Positions 35,412 through 46,985 of a stretch of DNA of 64,000 bases are shown in pieces. A program made the position numbers and the translations under genes. Position 1 is the first letter of the stretch, and every line of letters begins with the position of its first letter. The DNA is from Mytilus galloprovincialis (Eukaryota > Mollusca > Bivalvia > Mytilida > Mytilidae). The notes under the pieces were generated by a model. The model did no database searches, was not told the origin of the DNA, and saw nothing but the letters and a program-made list of their open reading frames with translations. The stretch lies in NCBI RefSeq assembly GCF_965363235.1, contig NC_134846.1:3415001-3479000 (forward strand), written 5' to 3'.

Positions 35412-37280
35412 ATGTCGATTCAAAAGAACGTTGTAGCAATTTTATTATTGACCTTGGTCAAATCAATTTCGACGATACAACTCGAAGCAGAACTCTTCAC
35501 ACTGGCCAAAACAATGAATATAAAAGAACGATCGTCAGCTTCAAATGGAAAAACACTTCAAATGACAAACCAAGATGCCCTGCAATACGAACTGTGTATT
35601 AAAAATCCAATGAAATTGTTTATCAGCTTGAGGTATTCTAACACAGAGAATAGTACACATGTCAAAGTATTAATTGATGGTCAACAAGCATGGTCATTGA
35701 ACGCGTCCACTACCAGCCATTCGTTTTCATTTGTAACAAGCGATTCGCTCGATCATCCTATACTACTAGTCGATGGCCGTTATACTCTAACTGTTGTGAT
35801 AGAAACACCAGAGGATGCTGCATTCGAACTTGATTATCTTGAACTCTCAAGCCACGAAACCACTAAACCACAAGATATGATCTGCATGCCAAATCGAAAA
35901 CAAGTTCATATAGAAATCGAAGACTTTTCTGACTTTGATGTCAGTAAAATCATGCGACGGTCTGGTGCGTCAACTTCTAGGACTGTTCTGCTTTTTCAAG
36001 GTCAAACAATAAAATACAAAATATGCATTGATACCACAATAATTATTGATATTCAAGAATTGGTTTATTCAAATGACGGTAAATCTGATTTCATAGTTAT
36101 CAAAATTGATGACAAAATTATTGGTTCTTTTAGTACTATGGCTATTTCTAGTAACGGACGCGCATGGAACAATTTCAAAACCAGTGGTATAATTGGAAAA
36201 GGAATAAGACTTGACTCTGGCGTTCATGAAGTGGAGATTTCTGTTGTTTCAGCCGATAGTTTTGGCGTTGAGTTGGATTACATGACTTTTAGTGTTGAAA
36301 CCTTGTTACCTGATAAAGAACCTCTTAAATGTGTATCAAAGAAACAGTTAGAAGCAGAATCTTTTAAAGGTGGCGAAAGAATGCGACTACGGGAAGCGTC
36401 GAAGGGCTATGCAATAAATCTTAAAAATGGAGAATTCCTACAGAAGAATATTTGTTTGCGTGTAGACACTGATGTGACTATTGATAAAATTGCGTATTCT
36501 GATCGTGGAACATCTAACACGTTATCTGTTTATGCAGGTGCAACCAAAATAGTTACTTTATCAACTGGTACTATTCTGTATTCAAATGACTCAATTTCCA
36601 GTACATTTTCTACAAATGGCCCGCCTATTGTTCCAACGTTACCGCCAGGTTTTACAAGCAATGGTGGAGTTAAAAAGAACAATATAACAACATTAACTCT
36701 TCCAGAGAATAGAATCAAATTATCAAAAGGACTACACGCTATGAGTGTGGTTGTTGAAAATTCCGATGTTTCTGGCATCGACTTAGATTTCCTGTCATTG
36801 ACTTTTAATTTTGGAAATAACCTATTACAAGGAATAGAATGTCTGAGTCATGAACGTGTTTTGATGGAAGCTGAACAATTTCCTTTGGAAAGTACTCGGG
36901 GGCTCCGATTCAGATCAAATGCATCATCTAATAGAACTGTTTATATGAAACAGGGAGACATCATAAAACGGTCGGTATGTGTAACTGGTCGAGTTAAAGT
37001 TTCTACGACAACAATTTTTTTTTCTAATGATGGACTTGCTGATCAGATTTCCATACAGTTTCAGTCTATCCCCATGGGAACTTTATTGACAAGCGTAGAT
37101 TCTAATAACGGAACAGGATGGAATGATATTGAAAGTAAAAAAATAGATAGCGTGCTCTTCCTCCGTGAAGGGGAATATGAACTGCAGGTTGTGGCTGCAA
37201 ACACGGACAAATATGGAATCGAAATAGATGCTTTGATATTAGACATCTCTACCTTCGATGGGTCGTTAGTGCCTTGCTGA
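35412..37280 (+). CDS. Secreted four-module carbohydrate-binding-like protein
   Basis: Single-exon frame of 622 residues. Residues 1-21 form a signal peptide (VVAILLLTLV core) and no other membrane segment is seen. Four related modules follow, roughly 22-158, 159-307, 308-477 and 478-622. Each starts with an EAExF-type strand (EAELF, EIEDF, EAESF, EAEQF), has a YSNDG-like turn (modules 2 and 4), and ends with a GxExD or GxDxD strand. This resembles the galactose-binding-fold sandwich of CBM6/CBM35 domains, which bind glycans with calcium. The protein has exactly eight cysteines, two per module, and the last residue is Cys622. Module 3 has a Pro-rich insert near 398-412. No catalytic domain is present, so a lectin, matrix or mucus role is likely. 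A strong acceptor (GTCATTGCAG, ending 35395) suggests a 5'-UTR intron. Confidence 0.8.
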   Translation: MSIQKNVVAILLLTLVKSISTIQLEAELFTLAKTMNIKERSSASNGKTLQMTNQDALQYELCIKNPMKLFISLRYSNTENSTHVKVLIDGQQAWSLNASTTSHSFSFVTSDSLDHPILLVDGRYTLTVVIETPEDAAFELDYLELSSHETTKPQDMICMPNRKQVHIEIEDFSDFDVSKIMRRSGASTSRTVLLFQGQTIKYKICIDTTIIIDIQELVYSNDGKSDFIVIKIDDKIIGSFSTMAISSNGRAWNNFKTSGIIGKGIRLDSGVHEVEISVVSADSFGVELDYMTFSVETLLPDKEPLKCVSKKQLEAESFKGGERMRLREASKGYAINLKNGEFLQKNICLRVDTDVTIDKIAYSDRGTSNTLSVYAGATKIVTLSTGTILYSNDSISSTFSTNGPPIVPTLPPGFTSNGGVKKNNITTLTLPENRIKLSKGLHAMSVVVENSDVSGIDLDFLSLTFNFGNNLLQGIECLSHERVLMEAEQFPLESTRGLRFRSNASSNRTVYMKQGDIIKRSVCVTGRVKVSTTTIFFSNDGLADQISIQFQSIPMGTLLTSVDSNNGTGWNDIESKKIDSVLFLREGEYELQVVAANTDKYGIEIDALILDISTFDGSLVPC

Positions 37281-38173
37281 AAAAATCAATTTATACTCAT
37301 GTCACTACTAAACAATTCATTTCGCTAAAAAAGGTGACAGCTCTAAAAAAAACGTTTAGATTTAAGAAGTTTGTAAATATTTTACGCGTCATTTGTATAC
37401 TGTTTAATACAAAAAATCTATCGACGAAACATAACCTTATGGAAATGCGTGCCGACGCAGAGTTTACAATTTAAAGCTAGATGAATGTATTTATGAAATT
37501 TGTATGAATATTACAATAATACCTCCATATATCTGTAACATGAATATAAACAATACGATGACTATCTTACTGAAAGCAATCATGTATTGGTTAGAATTTA
37601 CCTATGTGACTTATTTATTACCCCCCCCCCCCGACATTTTCTTATACCATTATTTGTATAAAAATGATATTTGATATTTTTATATGTGTACATTGATGTT
37701 TTGTATAAATAATTGAACTTGCTTATCTGATATTATATTTATTTTTTTAACTTATGTTCACTTGTTTCCTTCCTTAGTCCAATAACTTTAGATTTTTATA
37801 CCAACCAATGATACACATTTTACATCTAAGTTTTCCCGCTTTATTCAGAAACTTATTGCAATATTGGGAAGTGTTTGAATAAAATTTTGATGCAGTCTTA
37901 ATTTCATTGAGTTTTTAATGGGTTGTCTTTCTTTGAACAAAAAAAAATAAAAAAATACCCAAACGATGCTTCATATAGTTGTTCTTGAATATAGTTAGCT
38001 ACTAGAATTACTACCTAGACACTCAAGTTAAAAAAAAAACACACAAAAAACCAGACAGACAGAAAGAAAGAAAGACGGACGGATAAGAACATTAAGGGCT
38101 AACTGCAAGAGCATTTTAGTTTCATTCAATCAATCAACCGGTGGTGTCGTAGACTAATTGCTGCTTCTCCTCT
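37281..38173. other. 3' flank of the modular protein gene
   Basis: The likely 3' UTR. AATAAA at 37878-37883 is a candidate poly(A) signal. A 12-nt C tract lies at 37621-37632. Between 38034 and 38080 is an A/GA-rich low-complexity patch. The frame at 37274-37474 overlaps the stop codon and is not supported. Confidence 0.45.
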
Positions 38174-38276
38174 TAGCACGCAGCATTAATGTGTAAGCAC
38201 TATATATGACTGGTCGGCTAAGCTGCTTAGCACGTGGCATTAATGTGTAAGCACTATATATGACTGGTCGGCTGGA
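38174..38276. repeat. Tandem duplication of about 54 bp
   Basis: TTAGCACGYRGCATTAATGT followed by GTAAGCACTATATATGACTG and GTCGGCT occurs twice in direct succession with very few differences. Confidence 0.85.
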
Positions 38277-39560
38277 GCCAGAATGAGGTGTTCGAGAAAG
38301 GTTACATAGCAGCATGTCTTTTTTGCGATTTTCATTTTGTGAAATAGTACATCCAAAATCCTAATATATGATGGAAGTGTTTAACAGCCTTGATTGGCTT
38401 TACAGCCCTCACACGGTCGATCCGAATAAGTGTTTCGGTCAACATGGTCAAGTACAAAACAGTGTTTATAAGTACTTATATCGTATTTGCATGTCTTCGT
38501 CCAAATACGTACTAAATTTGCCACGAGTCATCATCAACCAATCAATCGAAATATGTTCTTCATTTTAAATCAATGTTGAGTAAAGAAATACATGGCATTG
38601 CTATGTTGAATTCCAAAAGAAAAAAAAAGCAAATTGAATTTGGAAACTGACAGAATTGTTATTTCATAACATGTGTATGACTTTTAGATTGAATAATTTT
38701 AACAAATGATTTAAAAGGTGATTGTTTCAGCAGTAATTTCAATTAAGAATGACTTTCTTATTCTTAAGAGATCACAAAAGACGCCATTATGTATGGATTC
38801 CAAGTGCAAGTCGCTTATTTCGTGACATATTTAATAAAATTATTACAGATGGGTTGCCATCCTCCGGAGGGATACAGGTTAACAGATAAATATAGTCTTT
38901 AAACCCGTCAAAATTTAATCTAAAAACAAAATAATTACATTTTGTCTCCTTAGCATTCTCAAGAAGACAAAGACGTTCATGTTATGCAGATACAATTGAT
39001 TTAATTATGAATTTATGCCATTAACAAGTAGTCAAGTTTGACTTATCATTTCACATAAAGGCCATCTTACAAAAAGTCTTTATTGTAATTCAAATTATTT
39101 CAGATATTTTATTGCATGGAAACACAAATTACGTTTAATATAGAATCGGCTTTGAATTTTATAATTTCAAAATCATGTCCGGTTTTATAATTTCAATGTG
39201 AAACTGGATTAATTAGACATTTTTCTTAGAATACTGTTTAAGCAATATGGAGATGTTGGCTATAACATCAATTCAACAACAAAACTTCGGTTATAGTCAC
39301 CGGATATTCGTATTGCTTAATCTTTAACAAATCAAGAAAGTGTTACACAGAAAACAAGTCGTTTCTGGGTTGTTTTTTTTAATGTTTTTTGCCATCGCGT
39401 TGTCAGTTCTTCTTTCACTTATGAAATATGAAAGCCCCTTGGTCTCTTCTGCCGTATTTAATTAAAAAAAACCTTTAGCCTGTAACAAAAGGAATTTTTT
39501 GGTATTTAGACGGAAACTGCCACAGCTCCTTGTGTTAAGCGATACGTGTTGGCCACAGAT
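38277..39560. other. Intergenic, nothing recognised
   Basis: AT-rich, no supported gene, no defined repeat. Confidence 0.35.
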
Positions 39561-40167
39561 GTAGAGTGGGGTGCTCATTTTCGCCACATCTTTCCATGTT
39601 TTCTACAGTTTATGTTCAGGTCTAAATGTTTTTGAAGTATACCGATATTTCTATATGAAGATAACTTCAATAGCAAAATAAACTTAAGCTTGAAAACCGG
39701 GTGTTTTAAGAAAATCATCTGAAAAGTTAGATTAAAGGGTGTTTGAAATTTCCGGATGTTTTGTCAATGGGGGACACATATTCGCCGTTTTTACACATCT
39801 ATTTAAAACCAAATAACCGCAGCTTTTAACAATTTTTATCAAATCAATTGCATTATAGATGAATAGCAGACATTTCAAAGGTATAAAGAATTCAAAATTA
39901 GGGCATTCAGTCAAATATTTACTTAGAAATACTTCTTTGAAATCGTGTTTTTTAATCAGGAAATTGTCCGAAAATCGTTGTCCGTTTTTCGGTCATTTTC
40001 GGTAGGAGCCGCAATTTTGTCTCAGTTTAAAAAAATATTATTTTTGTTATAAAAATATAATTTACGGGTACATTTCTTCCATTTCAGCCATCCTTTGAAG
40101 TTTTTACACCTCAAAATCCTTAAACAGCGAAATTGTGTCCCCGGCGAAAATGAGCACCCCACTCTAC
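39561..40167. mobile_element. 607-bp element with 25-bp perfect inverted repeats
   Basis: The left end starts GTAGAGTGGGGTGCTCATTT and the right end finishes AAATGAGCACCCCACTCTAC; the 25 terminal bases are exact complements. No target duplication is obvious. The inside repeats CGAAAAT / ATTTTCGG and GGGGACAC-like blocks inwards from both ends, suggesting longer decayed arms. No transposase. Confidence 0.75.
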
Positions 40168-40198
40168 CTTTACGCTTCTGACGTACCATGTTGTAATA

Positions 40199-40440
40199 GA
40201 AATAAGATGTGGTATAAGTGTCAACGGGACAACTCTCCATCCAAGTCACAATGTGTAAAAAGTTATTAATCATAGGTCAAAGTAAGGCCTTCAACACCGA
40301 GCCTTAGCTCACACCGAACCCCAAAATTCCTAGTGTTAAACAATCCAAACAGGAAAACCAACTGTTTAATCTATATAAAAAACAAGAAACCAGACACAAA
40401 ACATTTAAAGAGTGCAGGTTTACAACCACTGGGTTGATGC
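40199..40440 (+). repeat. Family M copy, forward orientation
   Basis: TAAGATGTGGTATAAGTGTC, ACAACTCTCCATCCAAGTCA, CACAATGTGTAAAAAG, GGCCTTCAACACCGAGCCTT and CTCACACCGAAC occur in the usual order. Confidence 0.8.
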
Positions 40441-41899
40441 CAATACCAGTGGACGTATCGTCTCAGAGCAGACGTACGGACTTTTGTGTAAATGTAAGTT
40501 TTCTGTTTATGTTATGTTGAATAGTTTGAAATATTAAGTTTTTGTATCCACAGACAATTGCAAAGGTAGCTGTAGTCGTATTTGTCATAACTGTCCGAAT
40601 TTGTGGGTTTGAAATATTCTCTTCAGTTTCGTGTTTTATTTTGACTTTCAACTGCATGTTTTGTTTCGAGCACCTCTAATGAGTAGGAGTCCTTTTTAGA
40701 CAAAACGCTTTGTCAAGCGTACCAAATCAAGTTATTATTTGCGTGATACCTCTGTGGAGTTTTTAATGTCCTGTTTCTTTTACAGGTCTCATTGGCATAT
40801 AAACCACATCTCCCTATTTTATCATTGTATTTGTTTTTATACAATATGCCCTTGAACTTTGAATTATATACTTTCATATACTATACATGTGTTATTGAAG
40901 GTTGAATTATCAGCAGTATATCACAGTGAAAATTGTACTGACAGTGATTAGTTAATTAATAAAATATGACAAGTTGAAAAATCATGTAATATTAACTTAA
41001 ATTAAAGCCATCAATGTACGGAAGCCTTTTAGGGTCACGTTATTTTACTTTTTCAAAATTTGATTTACACATAAAATAATAATCTAGCTGATATATCAAA
41101 TTGAAGAATTCTTATATCAAATAGATAGTTTGTTATATCAATTTGTAAATCTGTTAAAATAAAATCATTAATTTGTTATATCAAATTGGACAAAGTAAAT
41201 TATCATGGGACTAAAAGCCAAGCCGTCCGTAATAATCAATGCGTGACCACGGATTTTTCTTTAAAATAAGTAAACCATTGAAAGGATGTTAAGTCGATTT
41301 TTCTTCCTTAAAGTCAAGTCAATGAATCTAATCTAAAATGAATATATTTTTTATTAATCAAAAATCGCATTTGAGATAGTAAAATAATTTGAGGTGGTAA
41401 AACGGTTTATGACTTTTAATAAAATTAACGATTGGAAACTTTTGACATTACAAATAAAAGCTATTACATCTACTTTCGTCTAAAAAAACTAAAAAAAATT
41501 ATATATATAAATTGAGATCATATAAAAACCTATCGGTATCCCTGTAGCCTTTAAAAAACTATTTTAAGATAGATAGACCTCTTTGCACCTTTTTGTTTAA
41601 AGCATGAATTCAAATAAAATTATATGTACTTGAATTGAACATTTTATCTTTTTATTTTGTGAATGGCAATTTAATCATGGTCAACATATTTTTAAAATTT
41701 CCCAGCAGCGTTTTTATTTTTACATATTTAGAATATTTAAAGCTTTTACGCCTTATTGCTTCAAAATGTCTTCTTTCAGTCTATTTATGAACTAAAATTG
41801 TCAGTATTGATTCGTCTATTAGGTCTAAAGTAATAATATATTTCCTTACTAAAGGGACAACAGTCCTTTTGCACAAATTACTGTTTTTCAGGGGTATCA
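40441..41899. other. Intergenic, minor AT-rich repeats only
   Basis: A short reverse family M trace at 40770-40815 and four scattered TATATCAAATTG-like motifs at 41092-41185. No gene supported. Confidence 0.4.
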
Positions 41900-42536
41900 T
41901 TTGCGCCAAATTTTGTTTTCCAAAAGTGTCACTTGCGCAAATATTTGGAACTCATTTGCGCCAATTTACCTGTACACATAACTATCATAAATATAAATGA
42001 TTAATATTTATTTATTCTTATGTTTGGCTAAACAAGTATATATGTTCGGAGATATTTCACCATGAAGATGAGCATCTGGACAGATATTACAAAATGCATT
42101 ATATATATATATATAGACAGTCTATGTACAGAGAAGAAACCGTATTGCTTTGCTGAATATTTAATATAAGATATCCCAAAGGTAAGAACACATAATCTTT
42201 TGTTGATTATGTTTTAGTCACATAAGTATGTTGATGACACAGTGCTTTGTTTCAACCATGCGTATGCGCTGAAATTATATACCGCAAGACGTACCAGTAA
42301 TGGAGCAGAAGCATTCCACAAGAATTATAATGAATAGTTTTATATATATTAAGATATATTTCAGAAAAGGAAATATTTGCCGTGTAAACTGCCGGTTCCA
42401 AGTCCGAATAAAGGAAGAGTGAAGTCATTTCTCTTCTAATTGGAGCAATCGTAATACTATGTTTTATTTTTGGCGCAATTGATACCAATGTTATTTTAAA
42501 ACAGGTGGCGCAAAAGTACGCATTTTTTGGCGCAAA
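41900..42536. mobile_element. Probable element related to the MITE at 5252-5513
   Basis: Bounded by TTTGCGCCAAA on the left and TTTTTTGGCGCAAA on the right, with extra GCGCAA motifs near both ends. The central block near 42390 (TTCCAAGTCCGAATAAA, then AAGTCATTT) parallels the one near 5350. Arms are short and diverged, and no target duplication was found. Confidence 0.45.
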
Positions 42537-43629
42537 CGGATTTCCTTAGAAAACCCATTAAAGGTTAGTGAAACATTTTACCTCAAAATATACAATATAT
42601 AATGGAAATACAAAATTTCATTTCAGAAAACTTGTTTACCAGACGCCTTTCGGAAAACATTTAGGATACATATTTTTACGATGCTTAACCAAAAAAATGT
42701 CCATAAACTACATGTATGTATGAGTGGGCATGTAGATATAGATCGAGTCAGGAACATACAATGACCAAGAGTATAGAGAATAAAGATAATAGGCGACCAT
42801 AAATTAAAGAATAGAGAATAATGAGGTTCTAAAATATAAAGAATAGAATATATATATATATATACCTAGGAAGTTTGTTGTCTGAGACAAGTGCCTGTGA
42901 AAATAAATGGGGAAATTCATCTAGAATACTGATTTTTTAAAATACACGTAGAACTGATGACGTCCCCACTAGCTATAGACCCTTATATATTCTAGTGATT
43001 TATGGTTTAAATTATTTTTGCAATTTCAAGGACGAGCACTTAAGTACAGCTGACTTGTCTTATGCAATGTAAAACGTTGCATAGAAAGGCCATAACAGAA
43101 TATAAACCGATTATTTTTCTAAATTGACAAATCTAATACCTTCTCATTAAGAATGTCTGGACTAACCATTATCACGGCTTGAACATCTCAGCAAGGCCTT
43201 AAAATTTTCACAATTTGGCGATAAATCATCCATTTTTAATTAGACATTGACATATATCTAATTGGTTGAAATCTATCTAATTGAAGTTTAAATATAGACG
43301 TAGCTTCCAGTTCTAAAATGTCATTTAAAATAACATTTTCCGAACAGACTGTATCAAAATTAAAATTAAAAACCGGAAAAGAAATGAAATGAAAAGAAAG
43401 CATGTAATGTTATGCCTTATAAATGTTTTCTTGTATACATGTAACCATTGATCATTCGGTGAAATGCAACATTCAGACATATGCGAGATTTGACTTTGAT
43501 ATAACTTTTAAATTACGCACCAACACAAATATATCAAGTAAATAAGATGGGATTGGGGAGTAAATGCAAATATTACACAATCTGAAAAAGAGAACAAAAT
43601 GCCAACAACATACAATAATTATAATAAAT
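42537..43629. other. Intergenic, nothing recognised
   Basis: AT-rich, with a short (TA)n tract at about 42849-42864. ACAAGTGCCTGTG at 42887-42899 matches the end of the hairpin at 24962-25079. Confidence 0.35.
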
Positions 43630-43870
43630 TGGGGATTTGTCAAAGAGACAACAAGTTACTCTGACTAAAGAACAGAAAACAGCCGAAGGTCATTAATGGG
43701 TCTTCAATATAGCGAATTAAGACGCCTACTTCATCAGGCCCCTAAACAAAAGTATGTACTATTTCAGTGACTTCATACTAAACTCCGAAATATAATACTA
43801 AAGAAACTAAATTCAAAAATCATACCAGACTAATAAAAGCCAAAGGCTCCTGCAACAATTAAAGACGGGA
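43630..43870 (+). repeat. Family N dispersed repeat
   Basis: TGTCAAAGAGACAACAAG, CAGCCGAAGGTCATTAATGG, GTCTTCAATATAGCG and AAGCCAAAGGCTCCTG align in order with 47771-48066. Confidence 0.75.
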
Positions 43871-44573
43871 GTATGTACATAATGTCAATACATACCATTC
43901 TCCGAATGAAAAGGTAATCAGATGATATTTCCCCTTTCAACCATACTGTCGATTTGTTGTACCTTTAGACAGGTACAAAGCATAACGCAGGACTTTACAA
44001 TTTTTATTGAAAAAAATCTTTTAAAAATCATTTAATAAAAAAAAAAAAGATATTTCGATAGAAAATCAATTAAGACTGTCATGGAATATTGTAAATTTTC
44101 GATTTGACCTGGGACCAATATATTAATGTATAAGTGCCAGACACATGTAAGGAAATGAAAAAAATAAACATATTAATTTCCGTCTGTATATGATTTTTCT
44201 AATCTGGAACAAAATTTGTATAATTCTTTTGTCATTTGCACTAAAAAACTAATATGAATACGAAAGTTTATTTTGATTCGGTTCACATATACAATACACT
44301 CATAAGCTATTGAGAGTTTTTAATATGGAACGCCATGACTGTCTTCTGATGTTGATTGTCAAATTTGTTACAAACTATAAAATAACATATGGACAAGATA
44401 TAAATAATTAAGCAGCATTTTGTTTTGCATAGAAACAGCACTGGCATATTCAAATACATGCAAAGCATTTCTTAAATACATATCTAAACATGCAAAATTA
44501 ATACTAGTATGTCTGTACTCGACCTCGAAGAGGACACTCATCATAATACATATATGCACAATTACAACTGAAA
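43871..44573. other. Intergenic, nothing recognised
   Basis: AT-rich, no supported gene or repeat. Confidence 0.35.
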
Positions 44574-44800
44574 TAAGAAGATGTACGTGGTATTAGTGCT
44601 AATGAGAGACAACTCTCCACCCATGTCACAGAGTGTAAAAAGTAAACAATTATAGGTCAAATTACCGCCCTTTAACACGAAGCCTTTGCTCACGCCGAAC
44701 AGCAAGCTATAAAGGGACACAAAACGACTAATGAAAAAACAAATCAAACTGGAAAATCAATGGTTTTATCTACTTTAAAAAAGAGAAACAATAAACCACT
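44574..44800 (+). repeat. Family M copy, forward orientation
   Basis: AGAAGATGTACGTGGTATTA, AACTCTCCACCCATGTCACA, TATAGGTCAAATTACCGCCC and CTCACGCCGAACAGCAAGCT. It is followed at once by a reverse-orientation family M end at 44812-44880. Confidence 0.8.
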
Positions 44801-44811
44801 TTTGAACCACA

Positions 44812-44880
44812 TTCTGTGTCATTTGGTCTCTTGTGAAGAGTTGTCTCATTGACAATCACAACACATCATCATTTATATAT
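44812..44880 (-). repeat. Family M fragment, reverse orientation
   Basis: GTGTCATTTGGTCTCTTGTG, GAGTTGTCTCATTGACAATC and ACACATCATC. It abuts a retroelement fragment at 44890. Confidence 0.75.
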
Positions 44881-44889
44881 ATATCACCT

Positions 44890-45048
44890 GAGCACGCACA
44901 AGCTGATCTCAAAAACCTTACCATCACAATCATAGACCACAACGAGGGTTGGTCGAAGGTCGACAGAGTAGCTCGGGAAAGATTTTGGATAAGACAGTTA
45001 AGGACAGTTTCCCCAAAGGGCATAAATGAAAAAAAAAACATAGAATGA
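44890..45048 (+). pseudogene. Penelope-like GIY-YIG endonuclease C-terminal fragment
   Basis: The frame ending at 45048 encodes a segment with W, then RERFWIRQLRTVSPKGINEK. The arrangement of W, RExFWIxxL, a Pro and GxN is typical of the C-terminal half of GIY-YIG nucleases in Penelope-like retroelements. Only about 50 codons remain. The 5' side is cut off at the family M junction, and the upstream Met at 44833 belongs to that repeat, not to the element. Confidence 0.5.
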
Positions 45049-46494
45049 GTCACTCATTTTCCTGTCATCACTTGTTTCCAGTAACTCTGGCTCCGTACTG
45101 GCTTTACAGGTCGAAGATTTTTTTTTTACAATACCAGTTTAAATTACAAGGCTCCATTTATTTGGGATGGATGTATAAGTACGTAGCCACGTTCAATTAT
45201 TTTACCTTATTAGATAAAACTAATTTTTCTAATCATTATTAAACTGCTATTCGTTTGGGAGGCTTAAATATGTAGTTTCTGTTGCAATTGCCCTACCGTT
45301 GTCAAATCTGAAATATTATACCAACTTGGATCGGTTAGGGCATTTTTGATTGTTTTGTTTGAGGACTGCCCTCCATGCAGTTATAAACTGTCAAAACCTT
45401 TGGAAATTTAGAGTTGTGCCAGTTCACATCGCAAATAACTATTTTTATTTGGCATATCTTTGTAATCTTTGCGCCTTGTTTGGAAATTTTAAAATTGTAC
45501 TAGCGTCTGTGGTGTTCGCCTAAATTGTATACATTTCAAGATTTTGATAGTTTCCAGTTTGAATATATTGACTTGATTCATATGACATCGTTCTATTATT
45601 GAAGAAGGATATCTGTTATCCGAAATATCTAATATTTGTTCATTTTATAGTTATTTAATGGTGATGTTGTACCCTTTTTGACTTGTTATATATATAATTT
45701 ATATAATTTATAGTTTCTAGGAAAAATAGATAAGAAAGAATGTAATCACAGCCTGAACATCGAGTTTTTGCTTGGTGTTATTTTAGACTTTAATAATTAT
45801 TGATACGATAAGTACAAAATCAGACGTTGTATTATGGTGAAACAATCAAATTCAAATTTATTTCTATTTCTTAGCTTTCTTATATGTCAATTGTATATTT
45901 GGATGCATCGTTTTCCAATTTGTAATTATGTTTAAAATTTAATTGTTATCCAACTGCACAGTAAAGTTAAAAATTCAAATATCTTTCTTCATTTTAAAAC
46001 AGATTATTTATGGACAGACTAAATTTGTTTTCTGTCTTTGTGAGAACAGAATACATTCTATAAAAACTACCTATTAGAAAACATAAAAAAAAATCATAGT
46101 TTCCGTATTTTGTTACACACATTCACTGTGATAAATTCATAAAATCCCGCTAAAAAAGTAAACAAATGTAGGCGTACCGGAACTAAAAATCTTGAAGTAA
46201 ACAATGTTTTTTTTTATGAAAGCAATTTTATGAAGTAAGTATTTTAATACATTACTATTTAGAGAGTATATTAGTTATACAGTCATGCACTTAAAAAAAC
46301 AGACATGCATAATTTCTATCAATGTTGTGGTTATTATATTAAATCAAAATAGGTTAGAATTAAATATGTTAAAGGTCAACGTGCTTCATTATTGACTGAA
46401 TAAACATAGATAATTTCTATAAATAATTATACACTGTTAAATATTCCACAATTTCAATGTACTTTCTGTATTTTGGTAAACTATACTTGATTAT
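45049..46494. other. Intergenic, possibly retroelement 3' flank
   Basis: AT-rich. The stretch to about 45720 may be the 3' untranslated part of the Penelope-like fragment; this is inference. Nothing else recognised. Confidence 0.35.
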
Positions 46495-46539
46495 TTGTCC
46501 AGTCGCTCTTTTATAACCAGCCTTTGTATGCCGATGACG

Positions 46540-46810
46540 TCACAGGAGGGGGCATTTAGTGTTATACCCTTGCCCTTTCCGTCTGTCTGTCTGTACGTCC
46601 GTCCGCACGCACGCACTAACGTCCGTACATTCTTATATTGGTTTCTATTCTGTAACTTTAGTTTGCCTCAACCAAATGTAATGCCACTTATACAAAATGC
46701 TAATTACCACATCATACAGACCTAGTTAGAATTTGGGTGTCGTTACTTTTGCCGTTTTATGACCATTTATAAAGTTATATATAATTATGCAAGCGGGGGC
46801 ATCATCTCCA
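46540..46810. repeat. Dispersed repeat with GTCTGTCT/GCACGCAC tract
   Basis: AGGAGGGGGCATTTAGTGTT, then a run of TCTG, TCCG and CACG repeats (about 46579-46620), and a GCGGGGGCATCATC block at the end. It resembles a mollusc repeat family I recognise, and the frame at 46495-46725 across it is not a gene. Confidence 0.5.
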
Positions 46811-46914
46811 TTTATGTATAACCAGTTTAGTACTGCAATCCCATTCTTGATTTAGAAAAAAAATATATTCAAAGAATATTTAAAGTAGAGCGTGATTGTT
46901 CTTCAATAGTAACA

Positions 46915-46985
46915 ACTGCGTCACCGGGGATCGACGCAGGGACCACTACGACGTTACAATGTAATCTACTACTCTACCAACCCAA
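46915..46985 (-). other. tRNA-like sequence (SINE head or tRNA pseudogene)
   Basis: On the minus strand TGGTAGAGTAG (46969-46979) fits an RNA polymerase III A box, and GCGTCGATCCC (46927-46937) fits a B box, with normal spacing. The anticodon stem does not pair well, so it is not a working tRNA. A tRNA-derived SINE or a decayed tRNA copy are both possible. Confidence 0.4.

Noticed and set aside
46495-46725. 76-residue frame with a Ser/Val/Arg-rich middle
   Set aside because: It covers a simple TCTG/CACG repeat in a dispersed element.
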